Below, in pieces: positions 56,898-64,000 of a DNA stretch of 64,000 nucleotides. Below the pieces are notes generated by a model, which ran no database searches, was not told the DNA's origin, and saw nothing but the letters and a program-made list of their open reading frames with translations. This DNA comes from Streptomyces reniochalinae (lineage in GTDB: Bacteria > Actinomycetota > Actinomycetes > Streptomycetales > Streptomycetaceae). The position numbers were made by a program, and so were the translations under genes. The stretch's first letter is position 1; every line of letters starts with the position of its first letter. The DNA is taken from NCBI RefSeq assembly GCF_003323735.1, contig NZ_QOIM01000026.1:124001-188000 (forward strand), in the 5' to 3' direction.

Positions 56898-57310
56898 CAG
56901 ATCCAGCCCCAACCGGGCTCGTACTCCAGCCCTGGCCCCACGTCGGAGTCGATCGGCCATGTCGGCGACGGGTCCGCCGTCTCCGGGGTCGGGTCCACGG
57001 TGAACGCGCCACCCCGGCCCGACAGGCTCTTGAGCGCGGCCTTGTCGGCCTTCGTCAGATACAGGCCGCCGCTACCGGTCGGACGCTGCACCGACATCGG
57101 GCCGATCGTCTCGTAAGAGACCTGCGTGGGGTTGATGTACGCCCTGCCCGCCACCGACAGCACCACAGCCGTGGCCTGCTCGGGCAGCGGACGCACCACC
57201 GTCTCGCAGAGAGCGACCGCCTGCCGGATCAGCAGCTCGACCCGCGCCTCCTCGATCTCACCCAGCCCCAGGTAGAGAGCCAGCTCAGTGGCGTCGGGAG
57301 CTTCGAACAT
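56897..57310 (-). CDS. Head-tail connector protein (gp6/gp15-like)
   Basis: 137-aa helical protein from ATG 57310 (gggagg seven nt upstream): ATELALYLGLGEIEEARVEL, LIRQAVALCETVVRPLPEQA, VVLSVAGRAYINPTQVSYET. This is the pattern of HK97 gp6/SPP1 gp15 connectors that bind the portal. Its start lies inside the 3' end of the glycosyltransferase gene (26-nt overlap). Confidence 0.78.
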   Translation of the reverse strand: MFEAPDATELALYLGLGEIEEARVELLIRQAVALCETVVRPLPEQATAVVLSVAGRAYINPTQVSYETIGPMSVQRPTGSGGLYLTKADKAALKSLSGRGGAFTVDPTPETADPSPTWPIDSDVGPGLEYEPGWGWI

Positions 57311-58349
57311 TTCGTCGCCTCCCCAGGGTCTCGACCGTTTCGCACCAGGCGGCCAGGTCGGCAGTCGGGTCCAACGCCCGGGACCGAGCGGTGGCCCGCG
57401 TGCTGGCCCGCCGCCATTCCGACGGGCGGAGCAGTCGCTCCAGGGTGAGCAGCCATGCATCCAGGTCATCCCGATCCGCGAAGATCCCGGCCTCGCCCAA
57501 GCTTTCGCACAGGCCCGGCGTCGGATGCGCCACGACGGGGATACCGGACGCCATCGCCTCCACCGCGGTGCGGCCCCACGACTCGTAGCGGGACGGCATC
57601 AGCAGCACCCGCGTCCGCGAGTACACCCGCTCGGCCATCTCATCGCCCGGAACGTGGTCGATGATCTCAAGGTTCGGGACCGGTTCGGGTGGCCCCACCT
57701 GCACCCCGTAGGCGCCCTTCACCAGCAAAAACTTGGCGTGCGGCATCCGCTGGGCGATCCGCCAGAACAGGTCGCCACCCTTGTCGCTGTTGCCGTTGAT
57801 CAGGGTGATGCAGTCGCCGGGCGTCGTCCGGTAGTCCGCGGCGAACACCGGCGGGCGGACGACGAGCGCCTGCTCCGGCCGCACCGCCTCGGGGTAGTCC
57901 GCGAAGTACAGATCCGCTTCCGCCCGCATCCACAGCGAGTTGTACACGGCGAGCGCCGTCTGCCCGGCCGCCATATGCCGGAAGCTGGGCCGGTGCGTGT
58001 TGTGCACGACCGACACGAACGGCCTGCCGAACCCTCTGGCCAACGCACTCGTTGCTGGCACGTTCTCCAGGTGACTCACCAACACATGCGCGCGGCGGGC
58101 GACTTCACCGAAGTCCAGGCGGGCAGCGAGCGGCACCACGCGCACGCCCTCGTAGTCGTACACCTGCCGGTCGGCCGTGTACCGGCTGAGCCACACCTGC
58201 ACGTCATGCCCGCGCTCCACCAGCGGACGCAGCATGCTCACCAGCATGTGCTCAGCACCAGCGTTGTGCCGCGGCGGCATCGCATGCACGCGAGCCACGA
58301 TACGCAGAGGCGCGGCCCCGCCCGGCGCGGAAGCCGGGACCGCCCCCAC
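57285..58349 (-). CDS. Glycosyltransferase, GT-B family 4-like, inside head operon
   Basis: 354-aa GT-B glycosyltransferase. The N-terminal domain has RVHAMPPRHNAGAEHMLVSM (acceptor-side glycine/His region). The C-terminal Rossmann domain has INGNSDKGGDLFWRIAQRMP, and the nucleotide-sugar motif is LLMPSRYESWGRTAVEAMAS with E-x7-E spacing. It starts at GTG 58349, 1 nt after the capsid stop, and overlaps the connector gene, so it is translationally locked between them. Related actinophages glycosylate capsid or tail subunits with genes in this position, so the major capsid protein is the likely acceptor. It could instead modify host wall sugars. Confidence 0.9.
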   Translation of the reverse strand: MGAVPASAPGGAAPLRIVARVHAMPPRHNAGAEHMLVSMLRPLVERGHDVQVWLSRYTADRQVYDYEGVRVVPLAARLDFGEVARRAHVLVSHLENVPATSALARGFGRPFVSVVHNTHRPSFRHMAAGQTALAVYNSLWMRAEADLYFADYPEAVRPEQALVVRPPVFAADYRTTPGDCITLINGNSDKGGDLFWRIAQRMPHAKFLLVKGAYGVQVGPPEPVPNLEIIDHVPGDEMAERVYSRTRVLLMPSRYESWGRTAVEAMASGIPVVAHPTPGLCESLGEAGIFADRDDLDAWLLTLERLLRPSEWRRASTRATARSRALDPTADLAAWCETVETLGRRRNVRSSRRH

Positions 58350-58350
58350 G

Positions 58351-59304
58351 TCAGGACCCTGCGCTCTCGGCCACGTACTTCACGAACGCTTCACTGTCGC
58401 CCAGCACGAAGCCGTAGTAGGCCTCGGCGAGGAGCAAGACGAGGTTGTTCTGGAACGCCGAAATGGCGTTGCCCTCATCGTCGATGTACGTCGCCTCACG
58501 GGAGATCCGCACAGAGATGTCCATGCCGACGCCATAAGCAGTCTGTGACCAATCCCCGCCAACAGCCCGAAGGCCGGTATCGACGCTAGTCGACTGACGG
58601 CGGAGCTTGCCGGAGACCGACTTGGAGTAGGCCAGCGGGTGGCCTACCAGGGACCCCGCCATCGCCATGTCCATACCCTGGTCCCGGGTCTCAATGAAGA
58701 TGGCCCGCCCGGTGGTGTCGACTGCCCCCATCAGCTTCGGCTGCAGGCGGTAATCGGCGACCGTGCCGGTGTAGTCCCAGTCGTCGTCGATGATCTCCTC
58801 CATGCCATCGACGAAGTCCTTCCAGATACCGCCCGCAGCCTGGGCTGTCGATCCCAGCGTCACGGACTTACCGGTCGCTGCAAGGTAGTCAGGGAAGGGG
58901 CCAGTGGCGCCCTTCATGGTCTTGCCGTGGACCGCTGCCATGTCGAAAGCACGAGCGAACGCAGTCGGCAGGTCCCGCTGCAACTGGTTCCACAGCCCGG
59001 CAGCGTTGGAATCGACGACCTCCATCGCAACAGGGATGAGCACAGCGATCTTCTTGCCGGACATCGTCTTGACGCCGATGTTCCCGGAGCTCAGCGGCTT
59101 ACGCCCTGCCTGCTCGACCCAGTCGGCCGTCGGCACGTCCAGGGGGATCGGAACGGCGGTCTGCGCGGACATGCTCAGCGGCACGCGTTTGGCCAGGGAC
59201 ATGACCGCAGAGGCCTCGACGGACTTCTCGAAGACAGGCCCGGTGAGGGTGGGAGGGAGGAACGTCGAGTTGATGTCACTCAGCTTGATCGGTTCGACAG
59301 CCAT
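58351..59304 (-). CDS. Major capsid protein (HK97 fold)
   Basis: 317-aa protein. The N-terminus (SVEASAVMSLAKRVPLSMSA, TADWVEQAGRKPLSSGNIGV) and the ISVRISREATYIDDEGNAIS region are those of HK97-fold actinophage capsids. It is placed after the scaffold. There is no fused delta domain, since a separate scaffold gene exists. ATG 59304. Confidence 0.92.
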   Translation of the reverse strand: MAVEPIKLSDINSTFLPPTLTGPVFEKSVEASAVMSLAKRVPLSMSAQTAVPIPLDVPTADWVEQAGRKPLSSGNIGVKTMSGKKIAVLIPVAMEVVDSNAAGLWNQLQRDLPTAFARAFDMAAVHGKTMKGATGPFPDYLAATGKSVTLGSTAQAAGGIWKDFVDGMEEIIDDDWDYTGTVADYRLQPKLMGAVDTTGRAIFIETRDQGMDMAMAGSLVGHPLAYSKSVSGKLRRQSTSVDTGLRAVGGDWSQTAYGVGMDISVRISREATYIDDEGNAISAFQNNLVLLLAEAYYGFVLGDSEAFVKYVAESAGS

Positions 59305-59319
59305 CGGAGGCTACCTTTC

Positions 59320-59922
59320 TCAGCGCCCCTTCAGGGCGGCAGACATGATTGCGGCGAACTCGCTCGCCGGATCGGATGGGGTTCTGTTGCCGTTGCCCGA
59401 CGAGCCCTGGGAACGGTCCGGGGCAGGACGCCGCGGACCGGAATCGGTTGGCTTGGCGAGATGCGGCTTGCGCTTCAGCAGGTCCCTCAGGTCCTTGCTG
59501 ATCGCCGCCGTATCCACGTCGCCGTCCTCATCGACGTAGCCACCGAGGTCGAGGAACGCGTGCGCGTCCTCCGGGTCCGCGAACTCGACCGCCGCGAGAG
59601 CCTTCACCTCGCTGCGCACCGCCCGCTGCTGGATCGCCGCGATGCGTTCCTGCGCGGCCGTGAGCTGGCCCGTGAGGCGCTCCGCCTCCGACTTCTGGGC
59701 CTCCTCCGCCTCCCGCGCCTTCTGCGCGAGCGGCTCCAACTCCTTCGCCTTCGTGCGGTGCTTCGCAGCCTCGCGGCGGAGCTTCTCGATCTCCTTGCGA
59801 GCTGTCTCCGGATCCCACTCCGTCGCGCCGCCCTCCGGGGGCTGCTGCTCGGCGGTCTCCTGCGGCTCCCGCTCGCCCTCCGGCTGCTGCTCCGGGGCAG
59901 GGGTCTCTTCGGTTTCGGGCAT
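59320..59922 (-). CDS. Scaffolding protein
   Basis: 200-aa protein from ATG 59922. It has a Glu/Pro-rich N-terminus (PETEETPAPEQQPEGEREPQ), a long coiled coil (ARKEIEKLRREAAKHRTKAK, about residues 40-100), then AAVEFADPEDAHAFLDLGGY and a basic C-terminus. This is the standard actinophage scaffold layout, immediately before the capsid gene. Confidence 0.88.
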   Translation of the reverse strand: MPETEETPAPEQQPEGEREPQETAEQQPPEGGATEWDPETARKEIEKLRREAAKHRTKAKELEPLAQKAREAEEAQKSEAERLTGQLTAAQERIAAIQQRAVRSEVKALAAVEFADPEDAHAFLDLGGYVDEDGDVDTAAISKDLRDLLKRKPHLAKPTDSGPRRPAPDRSQGSSGNGNRTPSDPASEFAAIMSAALKGR

Positions 59923-59980
59923 GGCTCGGTCGCCCTCCTGGGGCTGAGAAAGGGCCGCCACCAGGACGGCACAGGGTTGG

Positions 59981-60748
59981 TCAGCCGGGCAGGGACTGCC
60001 CGTGCTCAGCCAGCGCCCGCCGGAAGCGAGCAAGCTGGTCTCCGGAGTAAGGGGCGGCGTACTCCCGGTACAGCCGCTCCCACTCCTTGGCCTTCTCGGA
60101 CAGCTCGAACCGCTGCCCACGAAAGATCGGGACCACGCCACAATGGCAGCCGTCATGAGCCCGAAAGCCCGCAGTGTCCTGCTCATACACCGCGCCGCGG
60201 ACCGCGAGCATCTTGCAGAACGCGCACGCGCCGAGCGCCGCCGTGCGAGCCCACCCAGTCGCCTCACGATCCCGGCGGACCGCCTCCCGCACCGTCTCCC
60301 GCGCCTGGTCGACCACGAGCTTCTGCACGACCTGCTCGGCCTTCTTCTCGGCCTGCTCCAGCCGGACCGTGAGCGGCTCCAGCTGCGCCGGCGTCGCCTC
60401 GTCCGGCTCCCGCGGCCACAGGTCCTTCGTAGCCCACCGCAGACCGGCCTCGGTCTTCTCGGCCGGTGGCGCTGGCGCGAGCGGCACCGTGAATCGGCCC
60501 GTCGCCCGTGCCGCCACCCGCTCGGCGTCGTAGTAGTCCGCCGCCAGCGAAGCGGAGGCGTCCGCGTACTGGTCGACGACCGCTCGAACCGCCTCGATCC
60601 AGTCCGGCACCGAGGACTCCAGCCGCTGCGGCAGGATCAGCCGCCGCAGGCGACGCACATCGCGCGTCAGCAGCCTGGTGAGGCCGCGCTGGGCCCGCCG
60701 CTGCCGCTCCGACGCAGCGCTGCGGTCAGAGACCGTCCGGGCCGCCAT
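59981..60748 (-). CDS. MuF/VG15-like minor head protein
   Basis: 255-aa protein starting at ATG 60748, within the portal gene's end (23-nt overlap). The helical N-terminal part ends near residue 160. A cysteine/histidine domain follows: LGACAFCKMLAVRGAVYEQD and HDGCHCGVVPIFRGQRFELS. This CxxC...HxxCHC pattern is that of VG15/MuF-like minor capsid proteins of actinophages, sometimes annotated as capsid maturation protease. It probably rides with the portal into the procapsid. Confidence 0.82.
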   Translation of the reverse strand: MAARTVSDRSAASERQRRAQRGLTRLLTRDVRRLRRLILPQRLESSVPDWIEAVRAVVDQYADASASLAADYYDAERVAARATGRFTVPLAPAPPAEKTEAGLRWATKDLWPREPDEATPAQLEPLTVRLEQAEKKAEQVVQKLVVDQARETVREAVRRDREATGWARTAALGACAFCKMLAVRGAVYEQDTAGFRAHDGCHCGVVPIFRGQRFELSEKAKEWERLYREYAAPYSGDQLARFRRALAEHGQSLPG

Positions 60749-62180
60749 CGGGCGCCTCCTGCGGCTCCTCGTCAGGCTGGTCCTCGGGGCCGAGCTGGCT
60801 CAGCCGGTCGAGGATCTGCAAGCCCTGGGCGCGGCGCCGCTCAGCGGCGACCCGCTGCCGCTGATCCTCCGACAGGCCCGCCATCTCCAGCACCACCTCG
60901 CCGTCCGCCGGCAAGATCCCGGCCTGGACGAGCTTCACTGCGGCGTCGGTCTGCTGCGCAACGGTCGGCGTCGCCGGATCCCGCCACACGCACTCGATCC
61001 GCCGCGACCGCTCCGGCGGCTCCCCATCACGCACCCACAGCGCCAGCCGCATCACATCCGACCACGCCCCGCCGAACCGGCGGCAACGGCGCTCGGCGCG
61101 CTTCACCAACTGCGCCTCGCTGGACCGGATCGCGTCCGCCGACGCGGGGTTGTCCGTGGTGTAGCCCAGGTAGTGCGGCGGCAGCCCGAGCTGCGTCGCC
61201 ATAATCCGCGCGTACAGGTCGATGATCCGCGTGTACGTCTGCGGGTCGTGCGCCGTGAACTGGCCGACGGTCGGCACCTGCCCGTCCTCGTCGCGCTCCA
61301 GTGCGAGCACACGCCCGATGTACGTCTCCCACGCCGACTTGGTGTTGCCCTCGGCGTCCTGGAACGCCGACTCGGACGCGCCGAGGATGTACCGCTGGGG
61401 CGCCCCGTAGAACTCGCTCGCGACCTCCATGCCCATCAGCCGACGGCACGCGGCATCCGTGATGCTCATGACCTCCGGCGTGATCTCCGACTTGCCCACG
61501 CGATCGGCGGTCCTCTGCCGATTGGCCATGCGCACCACCGGCACCACGCCGAGGTTGTGCATGTCCCGGTCGAGCACTTCCCAGCCGCCGCCGTCAGCCT
61601 CGACCGCGTGCACCGTCTGATCCGGGAGATACAGCGTCACCAGCCGGTCATCCGGCGCCAGCCCGAACGCCTCGCAGTCCCGCGACTCCCGCAGCGCCGA
61701 CGTCGCCACCCGCGCGCGAGCGTCCCAGAACAGCGTCATGTCCAGCGGCGATTCGGCGGTGATCAGCGGTGGGCAGTCGTCCGTCCCGCAGTCCCCCGAG
61801 CCGACCGCGATGTACTCCCGGCCGTAGGTCAGCGCATCCAGGTGCGCGAGGCTCGACTCGTCGAACAGGTCGTTGGCCTCGGCGACTTCGCGGAGGTCCT
61901 CCGCGTCCGCCCCGTCCGCCCAGCGGAAAGCCTCCAGCTCCAGCCGCTGCTCCAGCGCCTCCACGCCGATCCTCGGCCACCCGATCACCGTATGCAGCCC
62001 CTTGAGCTGCGGCGGGATACTGATACCGAGATCCCTGACGAGCTGCTCGCCGTTGAAGTAGCTGTCCAGCAGCTCCAGCCGGAACCGGTGCTGCATCAGA
62101 TCGTTGCGGAGCGCCGTCACGAGCGACAGCTCATCCTGCGACAGAGACAGAAGAGGCAGCTCAGGGATCGTGGCAGTCAT
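60726..62180 (-). CDS. Portal protein (SPP1 gp6 type)
   Basis: 484-aa portal subunit from ATG 62180, overlapping the terminase stop. Typical segments are LLDSYFNGEQLVRDLGISIP, VIGWPRIGVEALEQRLELEA and GLPPHYLGYTTDNPASADAI, the last being highly conserved in actinophage portals. The protein forms the dodecameric DNA channel at one capsid vertex. The C-terminal ~50 residues are acidic. Confidence 0.93.
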   Translation of the reverse strand: MTATIPELPLLSLSQDELSLVTALRNDLMQHRFRLELLDSYFNGEQLVRDLGISIPPQLKGLHTVIGWPRIGVEALEQRLELEAFRWADGADAEDLREVAEANDLFDESSLAHLDALTYGREYIAVGSGDCGTDDCPPLITAESPLDMTLFWDARARVATSALRESRDCEAFGLAPDDRLVTLYLPDQTVHAVEADGGGWEVLDRDMHNLGVVPVVRMANRQRTADRVGKSEITPEVMSITDAACRRLMGMEVASEFYGAPQRYILGASESAFQDAEGNTKSAWETYIGRVLALERDEDGQVPTVGQFTAHDPQTYTRIIDLYARIMATQLGLPPHYLGYTTDNPASADAIRSSEAQLVKRAERRCRRFGGAWSDVMRLALWVRDGEPPERSRRIECVWRDPATPTVAQQTDAAVKLVQAGILPADGEVVLEMAGLSEDQRQRVAAERRRAQGLQILDRLSQLGPEDQPDEEPQEAPDGGPDGL

Positions 62181-63841
62181 CGCAGCACCACCACCCGTCC
62201 ACCGCGCTGCTTCTTCCCGAGGCCCTTAGCCAAAGCATCGACTCGACACTGCCACGCCAGAACAGCCGCGACCGCAGCATCGATCTTCCGCGGAGAGTCC
62301 GGATGCTCCTTAGCGATCTGGAGACCAGACCGCGACTCCCTGCGGCGGGCATTCAGCACGTGCCGCGTCAACACCGACGAGCCGTCGTGGGTGAGCTCGC
62401 TGTCAACGACAGCGCCGTGGAACTTCTCCAGCGCCCGCACGATCAGACTCGCCCGGCCACCCGTCATCCACCACTCGATAGGGTGCGCCCCACTCGACTT
62501 GACCCTCAGCTTCCGCCCGTACCGCGCCTCCCACGAGGCCACGTGGCCCTCCCAGCGGGCCGGGTCTGCGTACATGCCGACGACCTTGTAGTCGCGGAAA
62601 GCGTCATCGACAGCCGCCAGCACCTCCACCGTCGGGACCTCCCAGTCTTGCCCGAAGGGCCCGTCCGGCTGCTCCCAGCAGCCCAGCAGGAAGAGATGCC
62701 CGTCCGAGACCCGGCAGCCCACCAGGGCCGTCGCGTCCGTCACGCCACGGCTACGGCGCCGGCTGCCGTCGAACCCGAGCACCACAGCCTCACCCGACCG
62801 AACCAGCGTCTCCGGGGCAGCCACAGAAGCCCACTCCGGCTGGGAGATCCACGAATCCGTGGCGTGCGTGATCTGGTTCAGGAAGTCCGACCGCATCACC
62901 TGCGGGTCGTTGCTCGTGTCCCAGAAGTCCCCGACCAGACGGTCGATGGGCGACCAGCCAGGCGCGCACGGCGGGTCGTGCAGCACGCACCCGTCCTCGT
63001 GATCGGAACTGTCGCCATAGGCGTACCGGAGGCCAGCGACGAGCGACTCCCGGTCCGTTGGGTCGGTCTCCGGAGGGGCCTCGCGGTGGTCGTACAGCAG
63101 CCCGTCCTCACGCGTCCGGCCGTCAGCGATGGCCTTCGCGAACGCCGCCGTGTCTTCGGCCACCGACCCCATGCCCGGGATGTAAGCGTTCGGAGACTCC
63201 AGCGTCGTGCCACCGATCTTCGCCGCGTTCGACCGCATGACCTGCGCCAGCCGGACCCCGCCGTTCGACCGCGTCCACTCCTCAGTCTGATCGAAGACGG
63301 CGAAAACGCCCTTGTTCCCTTTACGGGACGTCGCCGACGACGTCACCTGGTCGATCTTGCCCCGTGGCAGGTTCACGAACGTGTCCAGCGGCTCCAGGCC
63401 CGGATACTCGTCGATCACCGGCCCGACACGGAGCATCTCCAACAGCGGCGCCCACGTGTTCTGCGTCTGATCCTCGGAAACCGCCGCCACCTGCACCAGC
63501 GGCGTCCGCACATCCGACCACGGGCGCCCGACAGGCTCTCCATCCGCATCCCAGCCAGCAGGCACCACCGGGCCAAGAGCTTCCGCGCAGGCAACGGCGG
63601 CCAGCAGCGGAGACTTACCCCAGCCACGCGGCCTCGACAGGACCCCGCGCCGTATCCGGCGCTTCCCCGTACCCGGATGCAGCTCGTAGTAGCGGACGAT
63701 GAACTCCGCCTGCTCCTGAGTCGGAATGAACGGCTCATAGTCCGCCCGGTCCGGGGCCGCCAGATACTCGATGATCCAATCAAGGACCAGCCAGCCCAGC
63801 GTCGGCATCTCACCGGGCTCCTCCGGGCCCCTCCAGGGCAT
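62177..63841 (-). CDS. Terminase large subunit
   Basis: 554-aa packaging motor. The ATPase has an unusual Walker A SRPRGWGKSPLLAAVACAE (about residues 69-87) and Walker B GVFAVFDQTEEW. The RNase H-like nuclease domain begins at VVLGFDGSRRRSRGVTDATA (first catalytic Asp) and has MYADPARWEGHV and SPRKIDAAVAAVLAW for the later acidic positions. ATG 63841 has gggggg seven nt upstream. It cuts and pumps phage DNA through the portal. Confidence 0.94.
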   Translation of the reverse strand: MPWRGPEEPGEMPTLGWLVLDWIIEYLAAPDRADYEPFIPTQEQAEFIVRYYELHPGTGKRRIRRGVLSRPRGWGKSPLLAAVACAEALGPVVPAGWDADGEPVGRPWSDVRTPLVQVAAVSEDQTQNTWAPLLEMLRVGPVIDEYPGLEPLDTFVNLPRGKIDQVTSSATSRKGNKGVFAVFDQTEEWTRSNGGVRLAQVMRSNAAKIGGTTLESPNAYIPGMGSVAEDTAAFAKAIADGRTREDGLLYDHREAPPETDPTDRESLVAGLRYAYGDSSDHEDGCVLHDPPCAPGWSPIDRLVGDFWDTSNDPQVMRSDFLNQITHATDSWISQPEWASVAAPETLVRSGEAVVLGFDGSRRRSRGVTDATALVGCRVSDGHLFLLGCWEQPDGPFGQDWEVPTVEVLAAVDDAFRDYKVVGMYADPARWEGHVASWEARYGRKLRVKSSGAHPIEWWMTGGRASLIVRALEKFHGAVVDSELTHDGSSVLTRHVLNARRRESRSGLQIAKEHPDSPRKIDAAVAAVLAWQCRVDALAKGLGKKQRGGRVVVLR

Positions 63842-63845
63842 CGGA

Positions 63846-64000
63846 TCACCCCCCGGGCTTGGCGTCCTCGCCCGCGGCCTTCAGCACCCGCAGCTTCCCG
63901 TAGCGGCTCTTCGCCGAGTCGCCCGACGACCCCTTGCCCTCGTCGGCTTCATCGGCCTGAGCGAACTGCATCCGCAGACGAGCCCGGTCCTCCGGGGTCG
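63846..64000 (-). CDS. Probable terminase small subunit, C-terminal fragment
   Basis: A minus-strand frame runs in from the right edge and stops at 63848-63846, 5 nt before the large terminase. The visible 50 residues read TPEDRARLRMQFAQADEADE, GKGSSGDSAKSRYGKLRVLK and AAGEDAKPGG. Position and basic character fit a small terminase, but too little is present to confirm. Confidence 0.5.
   Translation of the reverse strand, partial: TPEDRARLRMQFAQADEADEGKGSSGDSAKSRYGKLRVLKAAGEDAKPGG

Larger units (their letters stand above)
36419..64000. mobile_element. Siphovirus-type prophage, left portion
   Basis: A continuous block runs from the DUF4239 junction to the right edge. It contains an integrase, lysis cassette (endolysin, holin), complete tail and head modules, portal and large terminase, all in leftward virion order. 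The head genes (HK97-like capsid, separate scaffold, SPP1-type portal, MuF-like protein) and long tape measure indicate a long-tailed actinophage. The right end, early genes and attR are outside. All visible structural genes are intact, so the element may be functional. Confidence 0.95.

Overview
The window is high-GC DNA with strong G/C bias at third codon positions, frequent GTG/TTG starts and purine-rich ribosome binding sites. Gene content points to a Streptomyces chromosome: a whiJ-type XRE/DUF397/ATPase locus, a roadblock protein, a DUF574 methyltransferase, a SWIM/SNF2 pair and a sigma factor with a SnoaL-like tail. From about 36.42 kb to the right edge the chromosome is interrupted by a leftward-oriented siphovirus-type prophage, whose right end lies outside the window.

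Chromosomal part (1-36.4 kb). It opens with a heterodimeric ABC exporter whose two ATPase domains have complementary defects. Next come a membrane metal-dependent hydrolase, a Ski2-like DUF3516 helicase, TesB thioesterase, a DUF6397-like protein, a roadblock protein, a methyltransferase, an MpaB-type oxygenase, an unknown protein and a decayed methyltransferase pseudogene. A SNF2 helicase coupled to a SWIM zinc-finger protein follows, then a secreted SGNH hydrolase, a septum-formation-like membrane protein and a large GH2 beta-galactosidase. A regulatory island (DUF574 methyltransferase, DUF397, XRE-DUF5753, divergent HATPase) precedes a three-gene polar amino acid ABC importer and a sigma factor. 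The xylose block has xylA and xylB divergent, with a ROK regulator after xylB. A Tat-exported amidase, a Pro-rich exported protein and the first 50 codons of a DUF4239 membrane protein end the host segment.

Prophage (about 36,419-64,000). The DUF4239 reading frame is cut after its conserved IEYMTMMIG motif, which I take as the left attachment junction. The left arm holds several strong dyads and terminators, a GntR regulator, small ORFs, a secreted metzincin protease, two tandem paralogues, a tyrosine integrase and a lipoprotein HNH nuclease. From 42.5 kb rightward every gene is on the minus strand in reverse virion order. Read in transcription order from 64 kb down: terminase, portal, minor head protein, scaffold, major capsid, a glycosyltransferase, head-tail connectors, tail terminator, major tail protein, tail chaperones joined by a GGGAAAG -1 frameshift, a 1520-aa tape measure with two wall-hydrolase domains, tail-tip proteins, amidase endolysin, holin and two membrane-anchored coiled-coil proteins, one with a collagen stalk. 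Early and replication genes and the right attachment site must lie beyond 64 kb.

The most unusual points are the split DUF4239 gene, the capsid-side glycosyltransferase, the exported protease and nuclease carried as lysogenic cargo, a small phage gene interrupted by one in-frame TGA, and the complementary degenerate ABC pair.
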